Shown here: one piece after another, positions 1-8,455 of the stretch
Layout of the letters: each line of letters begins with the position of its first letter
Numbering within the stretch: the stretch's first letter is position 1
Assembly (NCBI RefSeq): GCF_027886475.1
Contig: NZ_CP115670.1
Span: 1,798,001 to 1,862,000 of the forward strand
DNA length: 64,000 bases
From: Corynebacterium sp. SCR221107
GTDB taxonomy: Bacteria > Actinomycetota > Actinomycetes > Mycobacteriales > Mycobacteriaceae
Direction of reading: 5' to 3'
Translations under genes and position numbers: made by a program
The notes under the pieces: model-generated
What the model was told of the DNA's origin: nothing
The model's input: only the letters and a program-made list of their open reading frames with translations
Databases searched by the model: none

Positions 1-2101
1 CTGGCTGGGTCTCTCCGCCTACTTCCTTAGCTTCCTTGTTCAAGTGACCAGACTTGTTTTCGGTCACTCCTGGGGACTTGGTAGTAGCGGACAGGTCTGC
101 ACCATTAAATTTTGCCGAGTTACTAAACTCTGTATCTGGATCTGGGATGCCACCAGTGGTCAGGCAGTTGGAGTAGGTGAAACGGTAGTTCTTTTCCGGA
201 TTGAATTCGAAGCCGTTCCACGTAATCGTGGTATCGAATCCTTCCGCACCTACAGCAGCAACGTCCTTAACACCGGTAAAGTTGCTCGTGATCTGAGACC
301 AGCCCTGCTCAAAGCGATTTTCATCTTCGTTCCATACTGGACGCTGACTCTGCTCCCACACAGTGATGTTCAGGCCGCCTTCGCAGACTTCCTGGTTAGC
401 GCCAAAAACATCCTTCAAGGTGATTTTATCAATGTTTTGCAGCTTCGCACCGTGCTGGAAGATATTCCAGGTTGCCTTCTGGAAACGCTCAGTTCCGCCA
501 AGGAGGCTTCCCTGCTTGCGCAGTTCAATAGGCTTCCAGTCGGTGTACCCACCGATGATGCCGTTGTAGTGCTGGCCGTCAATAATGATGGAGTTAGAGA
601 AATCGCCGCCTTCAAGGCCGTCTTTGGTGATCAAGAGATCATTAACGGTACAGGTGACGTACTCCAAGGTGTATAGGTAATCCGAACGGAATTCCTCACC
701 CGGGTTAAGCGTCACGGTCAGCGCGTTGCCACTTATGGTCAGCTTACCGATTTCGCTCTGGCTTCCTGGACGACCGCCAAGAAGCTTGTTCTGGCCAGGA
801 CGGCAGAATTCCAGGTACTCCGAAAGTTCATCATTCAAAACTACGGTTCCGGTTTCGTCCTCATCGAGGGCGACCAGCAGTGGACCTGCGATATCAACAG
901 ACCACTTAATCGAGGTGCGGTCTTCAAGAACCGAGCCGGACTTCCCGGTCTCCAGCGGTCCAGAGCCGTCATCGATGCCGCCGCCATCACCAGGAAGTTG
1001 GACCTTTACGGTATCTCCGGGGATCGAAAATTCTAAGGACTCAGCATCGGTGTATGTAGTAGCAGTTGCTTCAATCCACCAGGTACCGCCAACGTTTTCC
1101 TTACCGGCAACAGAATCATCGAGAGTACACGTAAAGGTGTTGTCATTATTGACTACGCAATTACCGATAACTTCGCCCTCTTCGACATCACCAGAGCCAT
1201 CGGCTACAACGTCAAAGGAAAAACCCGCTGGGATCGAAAGCTCTTGTGGGAAACCAACGCTAAAGGTTTCCCCACCCGCAAGAGTCGAGGTAGCTTTCCA
1301 CGAACCCTCGACGCGAGCTTTCTGGCCGACCTGCAACTGCGTTTCTGGATCAGTGATCGGGCTATTGGTAATTCGGTCTACGAAAACCTCAATTGGGCTA
1401 TCCGCAGCAGCCTGAAGGTTCATACGCATAGCCTTCGGTGCCGACTTTGCAGGAGTCAAAGCTTCTGGCACGTCTACAGCAACGTCTGCGTCTCCGTCCT
1501 CGGAGGTACGGAAATTAACAGTCTTGGTGTTAATTTCTTCAGCCAGTTCAGCTTCTACTTCCCACTCGCCGGTCGGCTGATCCGTGGTGTCGTAGGAGAA
1601 ACCATTGACATCGCCATCAAGTGCTTCAAAGTCAGGCTCCAGAGAACTTTCGTCCAGCTGCAATGCCTGTGGCAAGGTTACCCAAAAAGAGGCGCCCTCA
1701 GATGCATCGCTTGTCGATGCATTCCAAGTACCACTAATGGTCACCTTCTCGCCGACCTCAACTTTTTTAGCATCCCCAGAAGCTTGAATCTCTTCGATCT
1801 CAACTACAATATCGGAGTTGTAACCCTTGTTGACTTCTAAGGGTTCTGGAGCTGCTGAAGTACCGTCACCAGTGTTTCCTGTGTCCGCAGCCGGAGCTTC
1901 AGGCTGCTCTACATCAATTTTCTCGACGGAGGTATCTGCGGTCTCCGAAGCGCCAGGTGCGTCCTCCTCCTGCGCTGTCGCCTGTGAAGGAGTGAACGTC
2001 AGCATGCTGAGGACCAGGGCAATAATGCCAAGGATCGTCGCCAATGCAACCCACGGAGCCACCTCCTCTCTTCGTCGGAATTGATTAATCCTACTCAACA
2101 C
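1..2101 (-). CDS. Large secreted cell-surface (adhesin-like) protein, N-terminal part, cut by the window edge
   Basis: The reading frame stays open on the minus strand from 2101 to base 1, giving 700 residues with the C-terminus outside the window. I chose the GTG at 2101 because GAGAGG lies just upstream; a TTG follows at once and another GTG occurs 13 codons downstream. The N-terminus has a basic stretch (FRRREE), a hydrophobic core (LATILGIIALVLSML) and a likely signal-peptidase site near ATAQEE, so export is expected. An acidic Glu/Thr/Ala/Pro linker follows, then beta-rich repeated modules with related phrases (VEVGEKVTISGTW near residue 110, LQVGQKARVEGSWKA near 260), typical of Ig-like or adhesin folds on sortase-anchored proteins. 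Paired cysteines occur in later modules. Any LPxTG anchor would be outside the window. Surface location is well supported; an adhesive role is inferred from architecture only. Confidence 0.72.
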   Translation of the reverse strand, partial: MLSRINQFRRREEVAPWVALATILGIIALVLSMLTFTPSQATAQEEDAPGASETADTSVEKIDVEQPEAPAADTGNTGDGTSAAPEPLEVNKGYNSDIVVEIEEIQASGDAKKVEVGEKVTISGTWNASTSDASEGASFWVTLPQALQLDESSLEPDFEALDGDVNGFSYDTTDQPTGEWEVEAELAEEINTKTVNFRTSEDGDADVAVDVPEALTPAKSAPKAMRMNLQAAADSPIEVFVDRITNSPITDPETQLQVGQKARVEGSWKATSTLAGGETFSVGFPQELSIPAGFSFDVVADGSGDVEEGEVIGNCVVNNDNTFTCTLDDSVAGKENVGGTWWIEATATTYTDAESLEFSIPGDTVKVQLPGDGGGIDDGSGPLETGKSGSVLEDRTSIKWSVDIAGPLLVALDEDETGTVVLNDELSEYLEFCRPGQNKLLGGRPGSQSEIGKLTISGNALTVTLNPGEEFRSDYLYTLEYVTCTVNDLLITKDGLEGGDFSNSIIIDGQHYNGIIGGYTDWKPIELRKQGSLLGGTERFQKATWNIFQHGAKLQNIDKITLKDVFGANQEVCEGGLNITVWEQSQRPVWNEDENRFEQGWSQITSNFTGVKDVAAVGAEGFDTTITWNGFEFNPEKNYRFTYSNCLTTGGIPDPDTEFSNSAKFNGADLSATTKSPGVTENKSGHLNKEAKEVGGETQP

Positions 2102-2270
2102 TCCCGCCCTCTCTCGACGTAAATTGACTAAACAACCAGATGCCAGTGTTGATAACTGTCATCAATCTAAGACAGATTCGACAACCAGGTGTTTGAAAAT
2201 AAGAACCCTTGCCAAATCCTGCAATTACTATAACAGCTCCATAGGAATATGGACACAAATTAATGAATCA

Positions 2271-3212
2271 TGAAGCGTCCTGGGTTTAGTTCCTACCTCA
2301 GCTAAGGAAGGATTGAACTATGCCTAGAAAGTATTCCGTCGAGTTCAAGGAGAAGGCGGTCCATCAGATCATCGAAATGGTCCGCCTGGAGTCTTGCTCA
2401 CTGCAACGCGCCTATACGGAGGTCGGTGAGCTGCTTGGAGTATCTCACCACACGTTGCGGGTTTGGTACCGTGACAGCGCTTCAGTACGCGATAATTCTG
2501 ACGCTTCAGGCGGCGAAACAATGGAAGAAGAACTCAGGCGTCTGCGTCGAGAAAACCGCGAACTGAAACGAGCAAACGGGATTCTTAAGACAGCTTCGGC
2601 TTTTTCGCAGCGGAACTCGACCGACCCACGACCAAATGATCTCCTACATCGACGCGTACAAAGATCAATTTGGATTCGAGGCCATCTGCAGAGTTCTAAA
2701 ACAGGCAGATCGTGGATTCATCACCTCTCGTGGCTACCGCAAGGCGACCACTCGTGTTCCCAGCGCAAGGGCCTTAAGCGATAGCCTGCTCATCCCAGAG
2801 ATACAGCGTGTGCATGCACAGAATTTCTCGGTCTACGGTATCCGCAAAATGTGGCACGCGATGAACCGTGAAGGCTTTCATATTGGTCGCGACAAGACCG
2901 CACGTCTGATGAAACTCGCAGGCGTTTCTGGCCGCAGACGTGGGCGAACCCCAGTGACAACGGTAAGCCAGAAGACACCGGATCATCGCCGAGACCTTGT
3001 ACAGCGAGACTTTCGTGCGCAGGCACCAGGCAGGCTTTGGGTTGCCGACATTACCTACGTTCGCACCCTGTCAGGATTCACCTATACCGCGTTTGTCGTG
3101 GATGTATTCAGCCGAAAAATTGTTGGTGTTGCTACACGCTCGACGATGCGTACCGATGCGCTGCCGATGGAGGCTTTGGAGCATGCGTTAACGACTGCAG
3201 GGCGAATCCATG
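2271..3212 (+). mobile_element. Truncated IS3-family insertion sequence
   Basis: A probable left terminal repeat begins with TGAAGCGTCCTGGG at 2271, resembling ends of corynebacterial IS3-family elements (comparison from memory). It is followed by orfA and orfB arranged as in that family. The similarity stops near 3212, in the middle of the DDE catalytic domain, so the right end and right inverted repeat are missing. No target duplication can be defined. The element is judged non-functional because orfA is frameshifted and orfB is truncated. Confidence 0.8.
2320..2639 (+). pseudogene. IS3-family transposase orfA (HTH subunit), frameshifted
   Basis: The frame opening at 2320 encodes the DNA-binding subunit of an IS3-type transposase. 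It begins MPRKYSVEFKEKAV, has a helix-turn-helix around GELLGVSHHTLRVW, and a leucine-zipper-like segment (EEELRRLRRENRELKRAN). After ILKTASAF the frame drifts into meaningless sequence up to 2784. One base back, the -1 frame continues with the family sequence FFAAELDRPTTK and stops at TGA 2637-2639, overlapping the orfB ATG. The simplest explanation is loss of one T from the T run at 2611-2615. Programmed slippage is less likely, because the family normally reads this FFAAELD stretch within orfA. Confidence 0.75.
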
Positions 3213-3301
3213 GAAGCCAGCTAGAACCACCAATTCACCCGCAGGTTTTCCTGCGGGTTTTTGCATTCACCCCTGTCATTGAGTCTTGGGGGGTTAACTA
3301 G
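2636..3301 (+). pseudogene. IS3-family transposase orfB (rve/DDE integrase), C-terminally truncated
   Basis: The frame from ATG 2636 gives the usual orfB start (MISYIDAYKDQFGFEAIC), the HTH_21-like region (FSVYGIRKMWHAM, GRDKTARLMKLAG) and the first catalytic aspartate in VADITYV. Family members are about 290-300 residues with a second Asp (typically HSDRGSQY) and a Glu; neither is present. The protein leaves the family sequence after TTAGRIHG near base 3212 and reads on through unrelated DNA, including a terminator, to a stop at 3301. It is therefore a catalytically dead remnant. Confidence 0.8.
3237..3262 (+). terminator. Orphan rho-independent terminator
   Basis: ACCCGCAGG, loop TTTT, CCTGCGGGT, then a T run. 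It lies immediately after the IS breakpoint and follows no intact plus-strand gene, so it is probably the tail of a gene removed by the IS event. Confidence 0.8.
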
Positions 3302-3544
3302 CACTACGTGTGTCTGCGCCGGTTAGGCGAGCGACGTGCGAAGGTCGCAGGACCACCGCGGCTATCGATATCGGGCACGAGCGCTTTCGGCCATGAGTAA
3401 AGTAGCTCCTAAAAGCATTCCTTCCAGTATTGCTGCAGCAATGAACGTTTCACGATTGTCTCGATCATGCTTGGAGGAGTCACCACCTTTCCGACTCCGA
3501 GTCTCGGTGGTTGTCGGCTACATGCCTGAAGGCAGGAATAGAAT

Positions 3545-4366
3545 ATGGTTCGGCCAATGAATAGTCCACTAGCCACAGAAGCACCGTTTTCACTTCTATC
3601 CTCGGAGATACAGGCGATCCTCGGCGACCCCGGCGCATCACGCACGCTTGTTCGGCTCATTTTCGCCTCAACAATCAACGCATCGTCCAGCATTGACGGA
3701 GTATCTGGGCCACTGGGTAATGAGCTGGATTACCAAGTATTACTGGCCGCTCGTGCGCTTGCCGACGTCGTTCTGGTCGGCGCAAACACCGTCCGTGAAG
3801 AGAATTACGGTGGCGTGGTGCTCAGTAACGACCTGCAACAGGCCAGAGCATCCGTTGGGCAGGCAGCCATCCCGCCGATCGCTATCCTCTCGCGCAAAGG
3901 AAACTTCTCACCGGAGTCCACAGTGGTCGCGGCCAGCGCCGTGCCACCTATTCTGATTCGCTCACACGCTGACGCGCAGAAATATCCTTCGCCAGCGGTA
4001 GAGGCCGGGGTGTGCCGTGAATTATTGCTGCCGGATATCAGCGGCGCCGCCGTCATCCACGCGCTCCAAGCGGAGGGATTCTTACACATCGTATGCGAGG
4101 GTGGCCCCAGCCTTTACGCGCGTCTTCTCAAGGATGATTGCGCCGACGTGTTGAATTGGACGATAGATCCCAGCATCGTCTTTGCCTCCGGCTCCCCTAT
4201 CTTGGGACTGCCGCCTGATACGGCGGCCACCGGCGAGGGCTCACGGGTTGTTTCGCGCCTCCCTTTTGACCTTCGTTCCCACGTTGCCTGCCCCAACGGG
4301 GTGTTGTTTCTGCGGTATGAGCGCCGACGCTCCTCGGCCGAGGCGGCAAGCGAAAGCCACCAGTAA
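3545..4366 (+). CDS. Pyrimidine/dihydrofolate reductase-like protein (RibD C-terminal family)
   Basis: A 273-residue protein of the RibD C-terminal (dihydrofolate reductase-like) fold, which in known members reduces a pyrimidine riboflavin precursor with NADPH. Visible features are the N-terminal strand RLIFASTINASSSIDG (the Sx-DG substrate signature), ARALADVVLVGANTVREENYG (nucleotide-binding loop) and FLHIVCEGGPSLYARL (the EGG turn typical of the family). It lacks the deaminase half of bifunctional RibD and no rib genes are nearby, so its substrate is unknown. An AGGA seven bases before ATG 3545 favours that start; a TAGAAT hexamer at 3539-3544 could instead drive a short-leader transcript using ATG 3557. 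It precedes aftC, which has its own promoter. Confidence 0.75.
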   Translation: MVRPMNSPLATEAPFSLLSSEIQAILGDPGASRTLVRLIFASTINASSSIDGVSGPLGNELDYQVLLAARALADVVLVGANTVREENYGGVVLSNDLQQARASVGQAAIPPIAILSRKGNFSPESTVVAASAVPPILIRSHADAQKYPSPAVEAGVCRELLLPDISGAAVIHALQAEGFLHIVCEGGPSLYARLLKDDCADVLNWTIDPSIVFASGSPILGLPPDTAATGEGSRVVSRLPFDLRSHVACPNGVLFLRYERRRSSAEAASESHQ

Positions 4367-4411
4367 GGGGGCACGGGGCGCGCAATGCCCGTCAACACTG
4401 GCGACGTCGAT

Positions 4412-4417
4412 TAGCAT
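4412..4417 (+). promoter_or_regulatory. Leaderless -10 element (TAGCAT) for aftC
   Basis: TAGCAT ends 8 nt before GTG 4426, and no Shine-Dalgarno is present. This matches the TANNNT-N8-start pattern seen repeatedly in this window. Confidence 0.6.
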
Positions 4418-4425
4418 TAGCTTTC

Positions 4426-5748
4426 GTGACCGCGCCTTTGCCTACGCCAATGAAGACCCGACTCGACCAGATCTGGACCACCGGCATTCCCGCCCCAGAT
4501 GACTCCTCACCGAGCACAACCGGTGACGGAAACTCTCTGAATCGTCGTGATCCCGGCGTGAGCCAACTCTTTTCTCATCGTGCAGACACCAACAGGATTG
4601 GAAATGCGTTGCTGTGGCCGTTGGCTGCGATGATCATCTTCCACTGCGTATTTTTCCTCGCTGTCAACGGCTCACCCACCGATGACTTCGGCACGGTGTA
4701 CAACGCCTTGCGGCGGTTCCTCGACGGCAGCGCCGTATACGTTGAGAACTATTCTTTCGTTGATCCGCACTACCTTTACAACCCTGGCGCCACGGTTGTG
4801 CTGTCACCACTGGCCTTAAGCTCGCATTTTGCCGCTTCACGCTTTGGTTTCATCCTGCTGAACGCGGCCGCAATCATCGCGGCTTTGGCGATACTCACCC
4901 GCATGTTTGACTATCGGCTCAGCTCCTTTGTATACCCACTTTCCCTGTGCATCGCTTTTTCCACCGAAGCCGTAAGAAATACGCTCATCTTCGCCAATAT
5001 CAACGGTGTCATGCTGCTAATCTTTGCAGGCTTCTTGTGGGCGCTGCTGCGCAATCGGTCGCTGCTAGCTGGCGTACTCATTGGCTTTGCCATTCTTATC
5101 AAGCCACTGTTTGCGCCGCTGCTTTTGCTGCCATTGGTGCGCGCGCAGTGGTCGATCATCGCCGGAGGCATTGTGATTCCGGTGGTGGCTAATCTCGCGG
5201 CAAGCTTTGTTGTCGCGGACTTCAGTTCCTATTGGTCGACGACGGCACCATATCTAAGGCTTGCCCGCGATTATGCTAATTCGAGCCTTCCCGGCGCGGC
5301 TGCGTACTTCGGCTTGCCGCCAGCCGAAGAAACTGCCCTTTTCGTTGTCTTTGCCCTCGTGGTTGCTGTGGGCGTGATCTTCGTTCTTCGCGTGCGAGTG
5401 CAAGATCCACCCTTATTCTTGGCTTTGTGCTCAGGGCTGTTGCTCAGCGGGGTGTTCTTCCTTTCCGCACTGGGTCAGATGTATTACTCCATGCTTTTAT
5501 TCCCGCTTGCGTTCGCGTTTGTGCGGGAGGTTTCGCTAGGAGCGAACCCTCTTGCATGGTTGGGTTTGGTGTTTTCGCTCTTCCCCGGCGACTGGGCTTC
5601 CGAACGCTTTTATAGCTTCGGTTCCTACATTGGCACCTTTGGCGCCACCGTGGGATGGTGCCTGCTAATAGTGGTCATATCCACCACTGCGGTTGCGTGG
5701 TACTTTAGTAAACCACGCACACATGCTTCCTTGCTTTCCGACGCCTAA
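4426..5748 (+). CDS. aftC: Membrane arabinofuranosyltransferase AftC (GT87/DUF2029)
   Basis: A 440-residue polytopic membrane protein of the GT87 family. After a hydrophilic N-terminus (about 60 residues) it has a run of hydrophobic helices beginning at LLWPLAAMIIFHCVFFLAV. The first periplasmic loop carries the acidic pair PTDDFGTVYNALRRFLDG, the GT-C-type motif expected to contact decaprenyl-phosphoryl-arabinose. The ILIKPLFAPLLLLPL helix is characteristic of DUF2029 proteins. AftC adds alpha-1,3 branches to the arabinan of arabinogalactan on the outer face of the plasma membrane. The specific name rests on family features plus its position before msrB and chdC, as I recall from C. glutamicum. 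GTG 4426 is preferred over ATG 4450 because of the leaderless promoter. The final codons overlap one copy of the GCTTTCCGACG 11-mer. Confidence 0.8.
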   Translation: MTAPLPTPMKTRLDQIWTTGIPAPDDSSPSTTGDGNSLNRRDPGVSQLFSHRADTNRIGNALLWPLAAMIIFHCVFFLAVNGSPTDDFGTVYNALRRFLDGSAVYVENYSFVDPHYLYNPGATVVLSPLALSSHFAASRFGFILLNAAAIIAALAILTRMFDYRLSSFVYPLSLCIAFSTEAVRNTLIFANINGVMLLIFAGFLWALLRNRSLLAGVLIGFAILIKPLFAPLLLLPLVRAQWSIIAGGIVIPVVANLAASFVVADFSSYWSTTAPYLRLARDYANSSLPGAAAYFGLPPAEETALFVVFALVVAVGVIFVLRVRVQDPPLFLALCSGLLLSGVFFLSALGQMYYSMLLFPLAFAFVREVSLGANPLAWLGLVFSLFPGDWASERFYSFGSYIGTFGATVGWCLLIVVISTTAVAWYFSKPRTHASLLSDA

Positions 5749-5842
5749 CGGCCGCATGTCCGTCACGTCGGTTCGTGTCGAGGAAGTACTGCTGCGTGCC
5801 GCTCGCGCAACCCCGCGAGCTCACCGATCGAGGAGAATACTC

Positions 5843-6256
5843 ATGACGGACTTCACGCTGATCAGCGACGCCGAATGGCGCAAGCGCCTCAACCCCGAGG
5901 AATACCGAGTCTTGCGACAAGCAGGTACGGAGGCGCCACACATCGGCGAGTACACCAATACCACCACCGAGGGAGTGTATTCCTGCCGTGCCTGCGGAAC
6001 CGAACTATTTCGCTCGACCGAAAAATTCGAGTCCCACTGCGGTTGGCCTTCCTTCTTCTCGCCTCTAGCCGGGGATCGGATCATCGAACGTGACGACTTT
6101 TCCCTTGGCATGCACCGTGTTGAGGTCCTGTGCGCCAATTGTCACTCACACCTCGGGCATGTCTTTGCCGGCGAGGGCTATGACACCCCCACCGACCTGC
6201 GCTACTGCATCAACTCCATCAGCCTCACGCTTGAGGAAAAGCCGGTCAACGAATAG
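5843..6256 (+). CDS. msrB: Peptide-methionine (R)-S-oxide reductase MsrB
   Basis: A 137-residue complete MsrB, which reduces the R epimer of methionine sulfoxide in oxidised proteins using thioredoxin or mycothiol-linked reductants. The two CxxC zinc pairs are present (CRACGTELF and CANCHSHLGHVF), along with the substrate motif HCGWPSFF and the catalytic cysteine in RYCINSISL near the C-terminus. The start is ATG 5843, preceded by GAGGAG with good spacing. A strong terminator follows at 6314, so it is probably transcribed alone or with aftC read-through. It fits the redox-repair theme with ahpC and sigB. Confidence 0.95.
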   Translation: MTDFTLISDAEWRKRLNPEEYRVLRQAGTEAPHIGEYTNTTTEGVYSCRACGTELFRSTEKFESHCGWPSFFSPLAGDRIIERDDFSLGMHRVEVLCANCHSHLGHVFAGEGYDTPTDLRYCINSISLTLEEKPVNE

Positions 6257-6313
6257 TTGACGCGCACGCTTAAAAGTCGCTCGCGTCTTCCGGTGACTAG
6301 AGCGAATAAAATC

Positions 6314-6348
6314 GAGGGCACCTGCGGATTCCCGCAGGTGCCCTCTTT
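6314..6348. terminator. Terminator between convergent msrB and chdC
   Basis: A 14-bp perfect stem (GAGGGCACCTGCGG and its complement) with a 4-nt loop, followed by TTT on the plus strand. It lies between convergent genes and may act in both directions. Confidence 0.85.
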
Positions 6349-6448
6349 CGGTGAGCCCTTCCTCCCGAAAGATGCGCAAATCCTACTCGTCCGCCAAGAC
6401 TGCGTAACTCCAAGTTAGGCCATCTGCAAACAGGCTCTCAAAAGGTTT

Positions 6449-7153
6449 TTAGGGAAGTACGTCGATGAGAGTAGAAATCGCATCAACCCGCTTGCCCGAA
6501 AAGAACGGAACTTCTTGGCGCACATGCAGCCGAGCCTCGGTGTAACGCATGACATGCATAAGGTCCACAATACGATGCAGCTCCGGAGCCTCGAAGGCCA
6601 GGATCCATTCGTAATCACCAAGTGCGAAGGCCGGAACGGTGTTAGCGCGTACATCCGGGAATTCACGCGCGGCCTGACCGTGCTCAGACAAGATCTTGCG
6701 ACGCTTGGCTGGATCCATGACATACCAGTCGTAGGAGCGAACAAACGGGTACACCGTTACCCACGCTCCAGCATCCTCGCTCATGATGAAGCTGGGCAGG
6801 TGGGACTTGTTGAACTCGCTAGGACGGTGCAACGCATTTCCGATCCACGTGACCTCGGTAAGCTGGCCCAAGGTGGTCTCACGGCGAAATGCTGCAATTG
6901 CCTTCTGGATATCTTCAAATTCCTCGGCGTGCCACCAGATCATGAAGTCCGCGTCCGCGCGGTAGCCAGCCAAATCATAAATGCCACGCACCACCACGGT
7001 ACCAGCATTGGCAAGCTCGGCGAAGAACTCCTCAGCCTGGGCCTTAATCTGATCACGCTCGGTGCCCAGCGCCCCTGGAATTGCGCGAAATACTGCCCAC
7101 TGGGAATAACGCTGCATGCTGTTGAGCTCTTCGAAGTTGAGCTTTTCTGCCAT
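6449..7153 (-). CDS. chdC: Coproheme decarboxylase ChdC (HemQ, chlorite dismutase family)
   Basis: A 234-residue member of the chlorite dismutase-like family in its actinobacterial ChdC form. It decarboxylates iron-coproporphyrin III to haem b, the last step of the coproporphyrin-dependent pathway of Gram-positive bacteria. Recognisable blocks are QRYSQWAVFRAIPG at the N-terminus, DFMIWWHAEEFEDIQ, the flexible loop SEFNKSHLPSFI, VTVYPFVRSYDWYVM with the catalytic Tyr region, and the haem-ligand region WILAFEAPELHRIVDLMHVMRYTEARLHV. The ATG at 7153 has AAAGGA upstream. Convergent with msrB. No other haem gene is visible here. Confidence 0.92.
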   Translation of the reverse strand: MAEKLNFEELNSMQRYSQWAVFRAIPGALGTERDQIKAQAEEFFAELANAGTVVVRGIYDLAGYRADADFMIWWHAEEFEDIQKAIAAFRRETTLGQLTEVTWIGNALHRPSEFNKSHLPSFIMSEDAGAWVTVYPFVRSYDWYVMDPAKRRKILSEHGQAAREFPDVRANTVPAFALGDYEWILAFEAPELHRIVDLMHVMRYTEARLHVRQEVPFFSGKRVDAISTLIDVLP

Positions 7154-7466
7154 GTGTATGTCCTTTCAACAGACCTTGTCACGGACGCCAGCCGCCCGAA
7201 CCTATCCACCGGCCAATCCTAAGAGCCTGCGGGGCGCCTATTGTAAGTCCCCGAGGACACAAAAAGCACAGATTGGCATTGTGACGAGAAGCTGATGCCC
7301 GTTTACTTCTTGTTGATCCCACAAACGCCCGTAGACCACACGGAGCGGCCTCCAGCCAACCATCTAGGCGAGGTTAGGCATGGTCCATAAGTTGGATAGC
7401 AACGCAGCCAATCTTAGCAAAGGCAACACACATCTTGGGCGGTTGTTCAACTGTTCTCTCGTAGCT

Positions 7467-7479
7467 CCCCCCCCCCCCC
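7467..7479. repeat. Homopolymeric C13 tract
   Basis: Thirteen consecutive C residues in non-coding DNA, about 300 bp before the next start codon. It is the longest homopolymer I noticed in the window. Confidence 0.9.
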
Positions 7480-7770
7480 GCCGTTGATCACTCGAGCACC
7501 TGCTTCACGTGTGCGTCGCCTTCGATCTATCTCCGCCAAGAGTCCTTTTAGAATGACCAAAACCAAATACACCCGGATCCGCGATTCTTATCCCATTTAC
7601 CAACGTGGACAACAGAAAGCGACAGTTTCAACAGCTGCTTCTACTGTTTCACTTTCACCAAATTTCCCTCGAGTTTCAAGCCAATTCTGCCTAGTCAACG
7701 CCGTTTTCTGAACGCCAGTGAGGGCAACCGTTTTTCGGCGCGCCTAACTGGCTTTGCCACGACGCACCGT

Positions 7771-7776
7771 TAGCTT
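7771..7776 (+). promoter_or_regulatory. Leaderless -10 element (TAGCTT) for the DUF3000 gene
   Basis: TAGCTT ends 7 nt before GTG 7784; no Shine-Dalgarno is seen. Confidence 0.5.
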
Positions 7777-7783
7777 GGTCATT

Positions 7784-8443
7784 GTGACCAATTCTCAGAA
7801 GACGCCTCCAGACCTTCCGCTGGCTGAACCGGCTCGGGCGGCAGGCACCCAGGATTTAGGCGCTGAGGCATTACCAGCCGCGTTCTCCCAGGCAGTGGAG
7901 TCTATGCATAAAGCAGTGCTCAGGCCCGAGATTTCTCTGGGAACGATTCGTCCCCCTCAGCGACTTGCACCTTATAGCCACGCCATCGGTCTCGAAGTCA
8001 TCCCTGAAGACCCTGAAGAAAACGAGCACCCCCTCACCGATGCCAGTGGTGATGCATTCGGACGCCTTATCCTGCTTCATGACCCAGGTGCGGATGAAAG
8101 CTGGGATGGTTCCATGCGGCTTGTGGCCTATATTCAGGCGGACATGGAAGATGCCGTAGCCAACGATCCCTTGCTTCCTGAGGTCGCATGGCAGTGGCTC
8201 ACCGAGGGTCTCGACGTGGCCGGCGCGCTTCACACCAACCTGGGCGGCACGGTCACTGCCACCGCATCGGTTCGCTTTGGCGAAATTGGCGGTCCGCCAC
8301 GGGCCTATCAAGTGGAGATGCGTGCCAGTTGGACCGCGGAAGGAAACGACTTGGCACCGCATGTCGAAGCCTTTTCCCATGTCCTAGCCAACGTGGCGGG
8401 GCTTCCGCCGGAAGGTGTGGCCACCTTACATAAGCGAGGCTAG
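7784..8443 (+). CDS. DUF3000 family protein
   Basis: A 219-residue actinobacterial protein of unknown function matching the DUF3000 family, known to me from the position just before RNase D. Visible family features are AFSQAVESMHKAVLRPEISLGTIRPPQRLAPYSHAI near the N-terminus, then a conserved core with GRLILLHDP, DGSMRLVAYIQAD and WQWLTEGLDVAGA, and an alternating strand GGTVTATASVRFG. No signal peptide or membrane segment. GTG 7784 is chosen over upstream codons because of the leaderless promoter. Its TAG stop is part of the -10 hexamer of the next gene, so the two genes are tightly packed. The function is unknown; the co-location suggests RNA metabolism, which is inference only. Confidence 0.75.
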   Translation: MTNSQKTPPDLPLAEPARAAGTQDLGAEALPAAFSQAVESMHKAVLRPEISLGTIRPPQRLAPYSHAIGLEVIPEDPEENEHPLTDASGDAFGRLILLHDPGADESWDGSMRLVAYIQADMEDAVANDPLLPEVAWQWLTEGLDVAGALHTNLGGTVTATASVRFGEIGGPPRAYQVEMRASWTAEGNDLAPHVEAFSHVLANVAGLPPEGVATLHKRG

Positions 8444-8446
8444 GGT
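8441..8446 (+). promoter_or_regulatory. -10 element (TAGGGT) overlapping the DUF3000 stop codon, for rnd
   Basis: TAGGGT begins with the TAG stop of the upstream gene and ends 9 nt before ATG 8456. Confidence 0.45.
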
Positions 8447-8455
8447 CTGTCATTG

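Larger units (their letters stand above)
7154..7783. other. 630-bp non-coding spacer between chdC and the DUF3000 gene
   Basis: It contains the chdC ribosome-binding site at its left end, a 13-base C run at 7467-7479 and the DUF3000 promoter at its right end. No credible coding frame or structured RNA was recognised. Confidence 0.6.

Noticed and set aside
44..1840. Several plus-strand frames at the left end
   Set aside because: They are antisense to the uninterrupted minus-strand surface protein, which has a signal peptide and Ig-like repeats.
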